Assembly (NCBI RefSeq): GCF_003351785.1
Contig: NZ_CP031230.1
Location: 620,001-684,000, forward strand
Origin: Sporosarcina sp. PTS2304
GTDB lineage: Bacteria; Bacillota; Bacilli; Bacillales_A; Planococcaceae
Direction: 5' to 3'
DNA length: 64,000 bases
The notes beneath the pieces are model-generated. The model was not told the DNA's origin and did no database searches. It saw only the letters and a list, made by a program, of their open reading frames with translations. The position numbers and the translations under genes were made by a program. Shown here one piece after another: positions 36,117 to 44,819 of the stretch (within the stretch, counting starts at the first letter, position 1; the number at the start of each line of letters is the position of its first letter).

Positions 36117-37676
36117 ATGATTGTCGAAATACTCATCTCCGTTTTGCTAAGTCTCATCGTCGGTGCAGTTGTTAGCTTTTTTATATTGAAAAATGTGAAC
36201 GATTCAAAAGTGACTGGTGCCAAGCAAACAGCGAATCAAATCGTCGAAGAGGCGAAGCGTGAAGCGGAGTCAGTAAAAAAAGAGGCACTATTAGAAGCGA
36301 AGGATGAAACTCACGAACTACGCCTTGAAGCGGAAAACGAAGTCCGTGAGAGAAGGACGGAATTACAGAAACAAGAAAACCGTCTCTTACAGCGTGAAGA
36401 AAACCTTGATCGCAAGGATGATACGCTCAATAAAAGAGAAGCAAGTCTAGAGCGCAAAGAAGAGGCGCTTTTAGAAAGACAACAGCATATTGAAGAGATG
36501 GAACGCAAAGCGGAAGAACTAGTGACTACGCAAAAGACAGAACTGGAAAGAATTTCTTCGTTAACTAGAGATGAAGCGAAACGCATCATTTTGGACGATG
36601 TAGAGGAAGAACTGTCTACTGATATTGCGGTCATGACTAAAGAATCGGAGCAGCGAGCAAAAGAGGAATCTGAACGTAAAGCTAGAGAAATTCTTTCAAT
36701 TGCTGTGCAACGATTTGCAGCGGATCATGTAGCTGAAACGACAGTCTCCGTTGTCAACTTGCCGAATGACGAAATGAAAGGTCGTATCATTGGTCGTGAA
36801 GGAAGAAATATCCGTACACTCGAAACATTAACGGGTATTGATTTAATTATCGATGATACACCAGAAGCAGTCATTCTGTCAGGCTTTGACCCGATCCGGA
36901 GAGAAACAGCTAGATTGGCACTGGAAAAATTAGTACAAGACGGAAGAATACATCCGGCTCGTATTGAAGAAATGGTGGACAAGTCTAGACGTGAAGTGGA
37001 TGAATTGATTCGTGAAAAAGGAGAACAAACGACATTTGATGTCGGAGTTCACAATTTGCATCCGGATATGATCAAAATATTAGGTCGTTTGCATTTCCGC
37101 ACAAGCTATGGCCAAAACGTCTTGAAGCACTCTATCGAAGTAGCCTATTTATCGGGTCTACTGGCAGCAGAGCTTGGAGAAGACGTGACACTAGCGAGAC
37201 GCGCAGGTTTACTGCATGATATCGGTAAAGCAATCGATCATGAGGTAGAAGGCAGTCACGTACAAATTGGTGTTGAATTGGCAACAAAATATAAAGAACA
37301 TCCAGTCGTCATCAACAGTATTGCATCTCACCATGGTGATGAAGAAGCGACTTCTGTTATTGCGGTATTAGTTGCAGCAGCAGATGCATTATCTGCCGCT
37401 AGACCTGGCGCTCGAAGTGAGACGTTGGAGAATTATATTAAGCGTCTACAAAAGCTGGAAGAAATTTCAGAGTCATACGAAGGTGTTGAAAAGTCATTTG
37501 CGATTCAGGCAGGACGTGAGGTTCGAATCATTGTCCGCCCAGACCAAATTGATGATATTACCGCCCATCGATTAGCGCGAGATATTCGAAAACAAATCGA
37601 AGAAGAATTAAACTATCCAGGGCATATTAAAGTGACGGTCATACGGGAGACCCGTGCAGTGGAGTATGCGAAATAA
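36117..37676 (+). CDS. rny: ribonuclease Y
   Basis: A 519-residue membrane-anchored endoribonuclease that initiates bulk mRNA decay. An N-terminal membrane helix (about 2-25) is followed by a long, highly charged coiled coil (about 30-200). Then come a KH domain ([25 protein letters not shown]) and an HD domain with [18 protein letters not shown]. It ends [10 protein letters not shown] as in the family. The start ATG 36117 lies 8 nt after GGAGGAGG; GTG 36108 overlaps that site. The gene has its own strong promoter and an unusually long leader. Confidence 0.97.
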   Translation: MIVEILISVLLSLIVGAVVSFFILKNVNDSKVTGAKQTANQIVEEAKREAESVKKEALLEAKDETHELRLEAENEVRERRTELQKQENRLLQREENLDRKDDTLNKREASLERKEEALLERQQHIEEMERKAEELVTTQKTELERISSLTRDEAKRIILDDVEEELSTDIAVMTKESEQRAKEESERKAREILSIAVQRFAADHVAETTVSVVNLPNDEMKGRIIGREGRNIRTLETLTGIDLIIDDTPEAVILSGFDPIRRETARLALEKLVQDGRIHPARIEEMVDKSRREVDELIREKGEQTTFDVGVHNLHPDMIKILGRLHFRTSYGQNVLKHSIEVAYLSGLLAAELGEDVTLARRAGLLHDIGKAIDHEVEGSHVQIGVELATKYKEHPVVINSIASHHGDEEATSVIAVLVAAADALSAARPGARSETLENYIKRLQKLEEISESYEGVEKSFAIQAGREVRIIVRPDQIDDITAHRLARDIRKQIEEELNYPGHIKVTVIRETRAVEYAK

Positions 37677-37690
37677 AGTACATGTATAAA

Positions 37691-37729
37691 AAAACAGCTT
37701 CCGGTTCGTTTGGAAGCTGTTTTCATTTT
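37691..37729 (+). terminator. intrinsic terminator after rny
   Basis: AAAACAGCTTCC/GGAAGCTGTTTT stem, 9-nt loop, T-rich tail. It ends about 20 bases before ymdB. Confidence 0.9.
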
Positions 37730-37747
37730 GGAAAGAGGTTTTTGTAG

Positions 37748-38545
37748 ATGAAAGTACTATTTATTGGAGATATTGTTGGATCTATGGGTCGTGAAATGGT
37801 TATAGACTATCTTTCGCGGTTAAAAAGAAAATATCAAGCAGATGTGATTATAGCAAATGGTGAAAACGCAGCGTCAGGGAGAGGGATTACAAAAGCAATC
37901 TATCATGACTTATTACATGCGGGTGTGGATGTGATTACGATGGGGAACCACACATGGGATCAGCGAGAAATATATGATTTTATAGATGAAGTAGATTATT
38001 TGATTCGTCCCGCAAACTTTTCTGAAGCAGCCCCAGGAAAAGGTATGACAACCATTACGAAAAATGGCGTGACGCTTTCGGTTATTAACTTGCACGGGCG
38101 CACTTTTTTACCGCCACATGATGATCCGTTCGCGAAAGCAGATGAATTAGTAGAAGAAGCGATGCAAACTTCCCCATTGATTTTTGTAGATTTTCATGCA
38201 GAAGCAACAAGTGAAAAAATTGCGATGGGATGGCATTTAGATGGAAAAGCGTCTGTAGTAGTCGGAACACATACCCATGTACAAACAGCAGATGATCGTA
38301 TTCTTCCGGGCGGAACTGCCTATTTAACGGATGCGGGTATGACGGGGCCTTATGATGAAATTCTAGGTATGAAAAAAGAAGATGTACTATACCGTTTCTA
38401 CACGAATTTACCGACACGTTTTGAAGTTCCAAAAAGCGGACGACCACAGTTGAACGGAATGTTTGTTGAATTAGATGATAAGACAGGAAAAGCTCTTGCC
38501 ATTGAACGAATTCGTATCAATGAAGATCATCCGTTTACAAACTAA
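37748..38545 (+). CDS. ymdB: metallophosphoesterase YmdB (cyclic-nucleotide phosphodiesterase)
   Basis: A 265-residue calcineurin-like phosphodiesterase. Metal-site motifs in order are IGDIVGSMGREM, NGENAASGRGI, MGNHTWDQREI, DFHAEATSEKIAMG and GTHTHVQTAD. In B. subtilis YmdB hydrolyses cAMP-type substrates and governs late adaptive behaviours such as biofilm genes and nanotubes, and it is found downstream of rny as here. Start ATG 37748 after GAAAGAGG. Normal length. Confidence 0.95.
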   Translation: MKVLFIGDIVGSMGREMVIDYLSRLKRKYQADVIIANGENAASGRGITKAIYHDLLHAGVDVITMGNHTWDQREIYDFIDEVDYLIRPANFSEAAPGKGMTTITKNGVTLSVINLHGRTFLPPHDDPFAKADELVEEAMQTSPLIFVDFHAEATSEKIAMGWHLDGKASVVVGTHTHVQTADDRILPGGTAYLTDAGMTGPYDEILGMKKEDVLYRFYTNLPTRFEVPKSGRPQLNGMFVELDDKTGKALAIERIRINEDHPFTN

Positions 38546-38588
38546 ACCAATCAGCGTCTAATTCCTTCTTAGCTATCATAGGATGATT

Positions 38589-38610
38589 TATGGAAAATGC
38601 TCTTTCCATA
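38589..38610 (+). other. small perfect hairpin in the spoVS leader
   Basis: TATGGAAA (38589-38596) and TTTCCATA (38603-38610) form an 8-bp stem with a 6-nt loop, 18 bases before the AAGGAGG of spoVS. No T-run follows, so it is more likely mRNA structure than a terminator. Confidence 0.45.
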
Positions 38611-38637
38611 GACATTGCAAAATAAGGAGGAAATATC

Positions 38638-38904
38638 GTGAGTCCCTTAAAAGTATCTTCCCGATCCAATCCTAACTCCGTAGCAGGCGCATTAGTTGCG
38701 GTTATCCGCGAACAAGGATATGCAGAAATTCAAGCAGTCGGAGCAGGTGCACTGAATCAAGCGGTGAAAGCAGTCGCGATTGCGAGAGGATTTGTGGCAC
38801 CAAGTGGAGGAGATCTCGTTTGTGCTCCTGCCTTCACCGATATTGAAATCAATGGCGAAGGACGAACGGCATTGAAATTGCTTGTTGAAAGAAAAAGTCG
38901 TTAG
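38638..38904 (+). CDS. spoVS: stage V sporulation protein S
   Basis: An 88-residue SpoVS (Alba-like fold), required in B. subtilis for progression past stage V and expressed early under sigma-H. The highly conserved core PNSVAGALVAVIREQG, GAGALNQAVKAVAIARGFVAPSG and CAPAFTDIEI is present. The start is GTG 38638 after AAGGAGG. It is monocistronic with its own terminator. The order rny-ymdB-spoVS is that of B. subtilis. Confidence 0.97.
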   Translation: MSPLKVSSRSNPNSVAGALVAVIREQGYAEIQAVGAGALNQAVKAVAIARGFVAPSGGDLVCAPAFTDIEINGEGRTALKLLVERKSR

Positions 38905-38918
38905 TGAAAATGAATGGA

Positions 38919-38952
38919 AGATCACGGTGATTGTAAACCGTGGTCTTTTTTT
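38919..38952 (+). terminator. intrinsic terminator after spoVS
   Basis: AGATCACGGT/ACCGTGGTCT stem, 8-nt loop, run of seven T. Confidence 0.94.
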
Positions 38953-39063
38953 CATGACAAACAAGCAACAATTTATCCCTTTGCTATCATAACTAAGAAA
39001 AGTTCAGTATAATAACATCATGTATGCTTATTTCCCGATAAGTAATAGAAAGGGGCTACTGCA

Positions 39064-40611
39064 ATGAATGAAGAACAGCGTGTACAAGCTGAACTCGCAA
39101 CAAAAGAAGTGCCACATGCTAACACAACAGAAAAAGACTACAGTAAATACTTTGATTCGGTATATACGGGACCTTCTTTGAAAGATGCAAAAAAGCGCGG
39201 GAAAGAAGAAATAGAATATCATGACAACTTTCAAATAGATTCACGTTTTAAAGGAATGGGGCAAGGTCGTAAATTTCATATTCAAACATTTGGTTGTCAA
39301 ATGAACGAACATGATACAGAAGTAATGGCGGGCATATTTATGGCTTTAGGCTATGAGTTGACCGATAACGTAAAAGATGCAAATGTCATTTTACTTAACA
39401 CATGTGCGATTCGTGAAAATGCGGAAAATAGAGTGTTTGGCGAACTAGGTCATCTAAAACCTTTAAAACTAGAAAAACCGGATTTGTTAATCGGGGTTTG
39501 TGGTTGTATGTCGCAAGAAGAATCGGTTGTAAAAAAGATATTAAAAACGTACGATCAAGTAGATATGATCTTCGGTACGCATAATATACATCGTTTGCCG
39601 AATATTTTACATGAAGCCTATTTATCGAAAGAAATGGTTATTGAAGTGTGGTCAAAAGAAGGCGATGTAATAGAAAACTTACCAAAAGTACGGCACGGCA
39701 AAATTAAGGCGTGGGTCAACATTATGTACGGCTGTGATAAATTTTGTACGTACTGTATCGTTCCGTATACACGAGGAAAAGAGCGTAGTCGCCGTCCGAG
39801 TGATATCATTCAAGAGGTTCGTCAACTGGCAGCAGAAGGCTATAAAGAAATTACATTGCTTGGACAGAATGTTAATGCATATGGTAAAGATTTCGATGAT
39901 ATCGACTACCGACTTGGTGATTTAATGGATGATCTTCGGAAGATAGATATCCCGAGAATTCGTTTCACAACAAGTCATCCTCGTGATTTTGACGATCATT
40001 TAATTGAGGTTCTTGCAAAAGGTGGAAATCTGGTCGATCATATACACCTTCCTGTGCAATCAGGGTCAAGTGAAATGCTGAAAATTATGGCGCGCAAATA
40101 CACACGTGAGAGTTATTTGGAACTTGTGGAAAAAATCCGCACAGCAATTCCAACTGCCTCTTTGACAACAGATATCATTGTAGGTTTTCCAAATGAAACA
40201 GATGAACAATTTGAAGAAACGATGTCATTATACCGTGAAGTAGGATTTGATATGGCATTTACGTATATTTACTCACCACGCGAAGGGACACCGGCTGCTA
40301 AAATGCAAGATAACGTGCCGATGGAAGTAAAGAAAGAACGTTTACAGCGCTTAAATGCATTAGTGAATGAGATGTCGGCTGAAGCGATGAAGCCGTATCA
40401 AGACCAAATTGTAAGAGTGCTTGTAGAAGGTGAAAGTAAAAAAAATCCGGACGTTCTTGCAGGCTATACGGAAAAAAGCAAGCTAGTCAATTTCAGAGCG
40501 CCGCGTTCAGTAATAGGCCAGATTGTGGAAGTTCGTATTAAAGAAGCAAAAACATGGTCACTCGATGGAGAGTTCATCGGAGTAGTTAAAGAGGAAAAGG
40601 TGATGGCATAA
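39064..40611 (+). CDS. miaB: tRNA (N6-isopentenyl adenosine(37)-C2)-methylthiotransferase MiaB
   Basis: A 515-residue radical SAM methylthiotransferase adding ms2 to i6A37 of tRNAs. The N-terminal UPF0004 domain has [17 protein letters not shown] with cluster cysteines. The radical SAM site is the CxxxCxxC of [17 protein letters not shown], and a C-terminal TRAM domain follows ([14 protein letters not shown]). A roughly 65-residue N-terminal extension precedes the UPF0004 domain, as in Bacillus MiaB. Start ATG 39064 after AAAGGGG. The stop overlaps the ricA start by one base. MiaA, which makes the substrate i6A, is at 49.2 kb. Confidence 0.96.
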   Translation: MNEEQRVQAELATKEVPHANTTEKDYSKYFDSVYTGPSLKDAKKRGKEEIEYHDNFQIDSRFKGMGQGRKFHIQTFGCQMNEHDTEVMAGIFMALGYELTDNVKDANVILLNTCAIRENAENRVFGELGHLKPLKLEKPDLLIGVCGCMSQEESVVKKILKTYDQVDMIFGTHNIHRLPNILHEAYLSKEMVIEVWSKEGDVIENLPKVRHGKIKAWVNIMYGCDKFCTYCIVPYTRGKERSRRPSDIIQEVRQLAAEGYKEITLLGQNVNAYGKDFDDIDYRLGDLMDDLRKIDIPRIRFTTSHPRDFDDHLIEVLAKGGNLVDHIHLPVQSGSSEMLKIMARKYTRESYLELVEKIRTAIPTASLTTDIIVGFPNETDEQFEETMSLYREVGFDMAFTYIYSPREGTPAAKMQDNVPMEVKKERLQRLNALVNEMSAEAMKPYQDQIVRVLVEGESKKNPDVLAGYTEKSKLVNFRAPRSVIGQIVEVRIKEAKTWSLDGEFIGVVKEEKVMA

Positions 40612-41045
40612 TGGAAAAGCGTTATTCAAAAGACGAAATTATTGAAAAAGCACGCGACTTGGCGCATATGTTAGCGAACACAGAGGAAGTAGATTTTTAT
40701 AAACGCGCAGAAGCACAAATTAATGAAAATCAAAAAGTACGTGAGAAAATAGCAAGTTTGAAATCACTTCAAACACAAGCAGTAAACTTCCAGCATTATG
40801 AAAAAGAGCGCGCATTGAAAGCAATAGAAAAGAAAATTGAGCAAGTACAAGGCGAGATCGATGCCATTCCATTAGTTCAAGAGTTTAAGCAATCACAAGA
40901 CGAAGTAAATAATCTATTACAATTAGTTTCCAATACTATTGCCAACAGTGTAACAGACGAAATTATTGAATCTACTGGCGGCGATGTATTACGTGGAGAA
41001 ACAGGCTCATATGTAGAAAACACTTCTTATAAATCCCTCTCGTAA
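40611..41045 (+). CDS. ricA: RicA (YmcA) regulator of RNA processing and biofilm/competence
   Basis: A 144-residue alpha-helical protein of the YlbF/YmcA family. In B. subtilis RicA forms the Fe-S-carrying RicAFT complex with YlbF and YaaT, which stimulates RNase Y cleavages and promotes Spo0A activation. The helical core reads DLAHMLANTEEVDFYKRAEAQINENQKVREKI, followed by a coiled stretch and EFKQSQDEVNNLLQLVSNTI. It is translated directly off miaB (TAATG overlap). Its presence 3 kb from rny in the same window is functionally consistent. Confidence 0.93.
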   Translation: MEKRYSKDEIIEKARDLAHMLANTEEVDFYKRAEAQINENQKVREKIASLKSLQTQAVNFQHYEKERALKAIEKKIEQVQGEIDAIPLVQEFKQSQDEVNNLLQLVSNTIANSVTDEIIESTGGDVLRGETGSYVENTSYKSLS

Positions 41046-41050
41046 TGAAG

Positions 41051-41087
41051 AAATCAGCAAAGGATAAATTCTTTGCTGATTTTTTTC
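41051..41087 (+). terminator. intrinsic terminator after ricA
   Basis: Perfect 12-bp stem AAATCAGCAAAG/CTTTGCTGATTT, 8-nt loop, T-run. Confidence 0.94.
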
Positions 41088-41114
41088 AATTTTAGGCTCG
41101 CTGTTGCATAGGAT
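41086..41114 (+). promoter_or_regulatory. candidate mother-cell (sigma-E-like) promoter of cotE
   Basis: TCAATTT (41086-41092), a 14-nt spacer and CATAGGAT (41107-41114) resemble the sigma-E consensus (about 5/7 at -35, CATA plus final T at -10). It is correctly placed for cotE, which is sigma-E/sigma-K dependent in B. subtilis. Confidence 0.4.
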
Positions 41115-41143
41115 GGATAGAAGCCTAAGAAGGAGGAAGAAAA

Positions 41144-41722
41144 CTGAAAAACTTACGACAAATTGTAACGAAAGCCGTTATTGCCAAAGGGAAGCATCGA
41201 TCGGATTCCACTGTAACGTTGAAGCCGCCTAATCGACCTTCTAGTATTTTAGGTTGCTGGGTGATCAACCACACGCATCAATCGAAAAAGGTAGGCAATT
41301 ATGTAGAAGTTACAGGTAGTTTTGATGTAAATGTTTGGTACTCACACCATGACCATTCCAAAACATCGGTTTTTACTGAATCAGTTCCGTATAAAGACAA
41401 AATTGCATTGCATTACCGAGACGAACCTACTTCGAGCAAAGAAGAGACCATTGTTACGGTACTGCAACACCCGAATTGTACGGAAGCCAGTATTTCCGAA
41501 TGCGGTCAAAATTTCTTAATCTCTATTGAAAGAGAGTTATTAGTAGAGATGGTAGGGGAGACAAAAGTTTCTGTAACGATCCATCCTCATCCTTATGAAG
41601 AAGAATGGCCAATAGCGACCGAATCATCTTCAATTGTCATGGAAGAAAAGAAAGGTAAAGAGGTACCGAAGAAAGATCACCCACCACATCATCCAAATCA
41701 TAGAAAAGATTCGCCATTTTAA
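41144..41722 (+). CDS. cotE: spore coat morphogenetic protein CotE (apparent CTG start)
   Basis: A 192-residue CotE, the organiser of the outer spore coat in the mother cell. The conserved middle includes PSSILGCWVINH, the GSFDVNVWYS strand, VLQHPNCTEASI and ERELLVEMVGETKVSVTI. The N-terminal signature (NLRQIVTKAVIAKGK) lies upstream of the first ATG/GTG/TTG (TTG 41219). The frame is closed by TAA at 41126-41128. The only codon suited to initiation is CTG 41144, 7 nt after AGGAGG. The tail (after about 165) is Lys/Pro/His-rich instead of the usual acidic end. The position between ricA and mutS is as in B. subtilis. Confidence 0.88.
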   Translation: MKNLRQIVTKAVIAKGKHRSDSTVTLKPPNRPSSILGCWVINHTHQSKKVGNYVEVTGSFDVNVWYSHHDHSKTSVFTESVPYKDKIALHYRDEPTSSKEETIVTVLQHPNCTEASISECGQNFLISIERELLVEMVGETKVSVTIHPHPYEEEWPIATESSSIVMEEKKGKEVPKKDHPPHHPNHRKDSPF

Positions 41723-41749
41723 AAGCCGGAATTTTTCCGGCTTTTTATT
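41721..41749 (+). terminator. intrinsic terminator after cotE
   Basis: Perfect 11-bp stem AAAAGCCGGAA/TTCCGGCTTTT with a TTT loop and further T. The stem begins inside the stop codon. Confidence 0.93.
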
Positions 41750-41832
41750 TTGGTTAAGTACATAGAATTGGCTTATATCTGTAGTTTTAGTATGTGATAA
41801 ATATGGTACGATAGTATAGACACTTAAATTAA

Positions 41833-42023
41833 CAAGCCTATTGATTAACCATATTATATATAATTCACTCATTGTTTTATTTACAAATGAGTTTCACTAT
41901 GGCGATTGCACGGAGTGACGCTGCCTTAAAGTGTCTTGCGGCTTACGCTTCCAGACGATACGCTTTTGAGGCGCACCTCATTTCCAAAAGCCGATTCTTT
42001 TCTTTGGATGTTCAACAGGCTTG
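41833..42023 (+). mobile_element. MITE-like interspersed repeat, copy D (short)
   Basis: About 190 bp. The left end CAAGCCTATTGATTAACCA and the complement of the right end CAAGCCTGTTGAACATCCA agree at about 15 of 19 positions, i.e. terminal inverted repeats. The first about 30 bases are identical to the start of the copy at 57087. The interior shares CTTGCGGCTTACGCTTCC and the GACGATACGCTTT motif with the other copies, but most of the palindromic core is missing, suggesting internal deletion. No coding capacity. Confidence 0.7.
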
Positions 42024-42076
42024 ATACTAAGTAGAGAAAAGTATAAGAACTGTAAAACTAAATAGTAAGTAAAAAC

Positions 42077-42114
42077 AAACCATTCTACAAGATTTATTTG
42101 GAATGGTTTATTTT
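42077..42114 (+). terminator. terminator-like hairpin between copy D and mutS
   Basis: AAACCATTC (42077-42085) pairs with GAATGGTTT (42101-42109), followed by ATTTTAAT. The T-tract is imperfect. No gene ends immediately before it. The remainder of 42024-42190 shows nothing else I can name. Confidence 0.45.
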
Positions 42115-42167
42115 AATCCTTGAAATAATTCTTTACTAAGGAATGATGAGCCATTGTTAGCAAATAT

Positions 42168-42190
42168 CGAATCATACCCCTTTTGATTCG
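42168..42190. promoter_or_regulatory. inverted repeat (possible operator) at the mutS promoter
   Basis: CGAATCA (42168-42174) and TGATTCG (42184-42190) form a perfect 7-bp dyad with a 9-nt spacer that reaches the -35 region of the mutS promoter. It does not fit the LexA box. Confidence 0.4.
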
Positions 42191-42216
42191 TGAACTTACA
42201 AGCGGTTTGTTATAAT
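42187..42216 (+). promoter_or_regulatory. sigma-A promoter of mutS-mutL
   Basis: Perfect TATAAT (42211-42216) preceded by TGT (extended -10), with a weak -35 (TTCGTG at 42187-42192, 18-nt spacing). About 34 nt before mutS. Confidence 0.65.
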
Positions 42217-42249
42217 GAAAAGAAAATGAACGAGTAAAAGAGGGTTACC

Positions 42250-44814
42250 ATGTCTGAACATACACCAATGATGCAACAATATTTAAAAATTAAAGAACAC
42301 TATACAGACGCATTTCTATTTTTTCGTCTAGGAGATTTCTATGAAATGTTCTTTGATGATGCAATGCGTGCGTCTGCGATTTTAGAAATCACATTAACGA
42401 GTAGAGATTCTGCATCGAAAACACGCATTCCAATGTGTGGGATTCCTTACCATTCAGCTTCGGGATATATAGAAACATTAATACAAAAAGGTCATAAAGT
42501 AGCTATTTGTGAACAGATGGAAGATCCGCGTTCTGTAAAAGGAATTGTTAAACGGGAAGTAGTAAAAGTGATTACGCCTGGAACGCTTACAGAAGGAAAA
42601 ACGATTGATGTGGAGTCCAATCACTTTATTGGAGCAATTGATCAGATTGACAACCAGTGCTATGCATTAGCCTATTTAGATGTAGCTACAGGAGAAGGTA
42701 AAGTCGAGTTAGTCGAAGGAACGGAAAGGACGTTGCTGGCAGAAATCGAAGCTCTTCATATGAGGGAAATCGTAGTAAACGAGCAGTTATTTGTAGTTTT
42801 GCAGGAGATGTTTGAAAGTCGTGAAATTATGTTATCTATCGAAAATGATGAAGTGGAAAACGTTGGATATGAGACCTATTCACATCTTCCAGAATCATTG
42901 CAAGAAGCATGTCGCAAATTACAATCATATGTAATGCGTATGCAAAAAATGATGTTTGATCATCTCCGTCCATTTCTATATATAGAAAAAGATGCAAAGT
43001 TATCTATTGATGCGAACTCTATGCGGAATTTAGAACTCGTACAAACGATACGTTCGGGTAAAAAGGAAGGTACACTGTTTTGGGTACTCGATGAAACCGT
43101 CACTGCGATGGGGGCACGAAAATTAAGAATGTGGATTCATCAGCCTTTAGCGCAGCGTCAGGCAATCGAGGATCGACTAGAAACTGTAAGCAATTTAATA
43201 GACGAATTTTTCTTGAGAGAAGAACTCGTGGAAGAATTACAAGATGTCTATGATTTAGAACGGCTTGCAGGCAGAATTTCAATGGGGAGTGCAAGTGCAC
43301 GTGATTTAGCGCAACTCCGCAATTCATTGACTCATGTACCGAAGATTAAACAGTTATTACATGAATCGAAACGACCGATGCTGGAGAAATACTCTAATGC
43401 AATGGACGCTTGTGAAGATACGTATCAATTACTCGCAGATTCGATAGCGGAAAATCCACCACTAACAACGAAAGATGGCGGTTTAATTAAAGACGGTTAC
43501 AGTGAAAAGTTAGATCAGTTGAGAGACGCTTCCCGCAATGGGAAACAGTGGCTTGCTGAGCTAGAACAGAAAGAACGTCAAGCAACCGGAATTAAAACAT
43601 TGAAAATCGGCTATAATCGTATATTTGGATATTACATTGAAATCACCAAATCGAATGTGCATTTAGCTGATTTGACACGCTACGAACGCAAACAAACATT
43701 AGCTAATGCTGAGCGATACATAACGACTGAACTTAAGGAAAAGGAAGAGCTGATTTTGAATGCAGAAGCGGATAGCCAAACACTTGAAATGGATTTATTT
43801 CAACATATTCGTGAATGTGTGAAGGCGGATGTGAAACGAATTCAGCAACTCGCAACCGTTATTAGTGAACTAGATGTATTACTTTCATTTGCAAAAGTAT
43901 CTGAAAAGAATCAATACGTGCGTCCAGTTTTCCATGATGGACAGGCCGTTGCGATAGAAAATGGAAGACATCCTGTAGTTGAAAAAATGATGAATCATTC
44001 TTTATACATTCCGAACTCATGCACACTTGCCGCTAATAGTAATATGCTGCTCATTACAGGACCTAATATGTCGGGTAAGAGTACGTATATGAGACAAGTG
44101 GCGCTGACAGTCGTCATGGCACAAATCGGTTGTTTTGTACCGTGTGAAAAAGCGGAGCTGCCTATTACCGACCAAATCTTCACGCGTATAGGAGCTGCAG
44201 ATGATGTCGCTTCGGGTCAAAGTACATTTATGATGGAAATGATGGAATCGCAATACGCGATCACACATGCTTCTTCCCGTAGCTTATTGCTTTTCGATGA
44301 AATCGGACGCGGCACATCAACTTATGACGGAATGGCATTAGCCCAAGCAATGATGGAGCATATTCATGAGACGATAGGAGCCAATACGTTATTTTCGACA
44401 CATTATCATGAATTAACAAAACTTGAAGATGTTCTCGCCCGATTATTGAATGTTCATGTGGCTGCAAAAGAACAGGATGGCAAAGTAGTGTTTTTACACA
44501 AAGTATTGCCAGGAGCCGCGGATCGAAGTTACGGTATTCATGTAGCGGAATTAGCAGGGCTGCCAAGTGAGTTAGTGGAACGTGCAAGAAATTTATTAGC
44601 ACAATTTGAAGAGGAAAGTACTGCTAGTGAAGCTTCTGTCGTATCCGAACAACTCGCATTATTTGATGCTGTTAGTGAACCATCACTTTCAATGGAACAT
44701 GAACAATTACTAAAAGAAATACAAGAAGTAGATTTATTTAATATGACACCGATGCAGTCGATGCAGAAAATGGCGGACTGGAAAGAACGATTATCCTCTA
44801 CAGTGAAAGGTTGA
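42250..44814 (+). CDS. mutS: DNA mismatch repair protein MutS
   Basis: An 854-residue MutS that recognises mismatches and, on ATP binding, becomes a sliding clamp. The mismatch-binding domain has FFRLGDFYEMFFDDA, with the Phe-x-Glu of the base-stacking loop. Connector, lever and clamp domains follow. The ATPase has GPNMSGKSTYMRQ, the LLLFDEIGRGTSTYDG Walker B and the STHYHEL segment. QLALFD near residue 803 looks like a beta-clamp-binding motif. Start ATG 42250. mutL begins 5 bases after the stop, giving the usual mutSL operon. Confidence 0.97.
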   Translation: MSEHTPMMQQYLKIKEHYTDAFLFFRLGDFYEMFFDDAMRASAILEITLTSRDSASKTRIPMCGIPYHSASGYIETLIQKGHKVAICEQMEDPRSVKGIVKREVVKVITPGTLTEGKTIDVESNHFIGAIDQIDNQCYALAYLDVATGEGKVELVEGTERTLLAEIEALHMREIVVNEQLFVVLQEMFESREIMLSIENDEVENVGYETYSHLPESLQEACRKLQSYVMRMQKMMFDHLRPFLYIEKDAKLSIDANSMRNLELVQTIRSGKKEGTLFWVLDETVTAMGARKLRMWIHQPLAQRQAIEDRLETVSNLIDEFFLREELVEELQDVYDLERLAGRISMGSASARDLAQLRNSLTHVPKIKQLLHESKRPMLEKYSNAMDACEDTYQLLADSIAENPPLTTKDGGLIKDGYSEKLDQLRDASRNGKQWLAELEQKERQATGIKTLKIGYNRIFGYYIEITKSNVHLADLTRYERKQTLANAERYITTELKEKEELILNAEADSQTLEMDLFQHIRECVKADVKRIQQLATVISELDVLLSFAKVSEKNQYVRPVFHDGQAVAIENGRHPVVEKMMNHSLYIPNSCTLAANSNMLLITGPNMSGKSTYMRQVALTVVMAQIGCFVPCEKAELPITDQIFTRIGAADDVASGQSTFMMEMMESQYAITHASSRSLLLFDEIGRGTSTYDGMALAQAMMEHIHETIGANTLFSTHYHELTKLEDVLARLLNVHVAAKEQDGKVVFLHKVLPGAADRSYGIHVAELAGLPSELVERARNLLAQFEEESTASEASVVSEQLALFDAVSEPSLSMEHEQLLKEIQEVDLFNMTPMQSMQKMADWKERLSSTVKG

Positions 44815-44819
44815 AGCAA

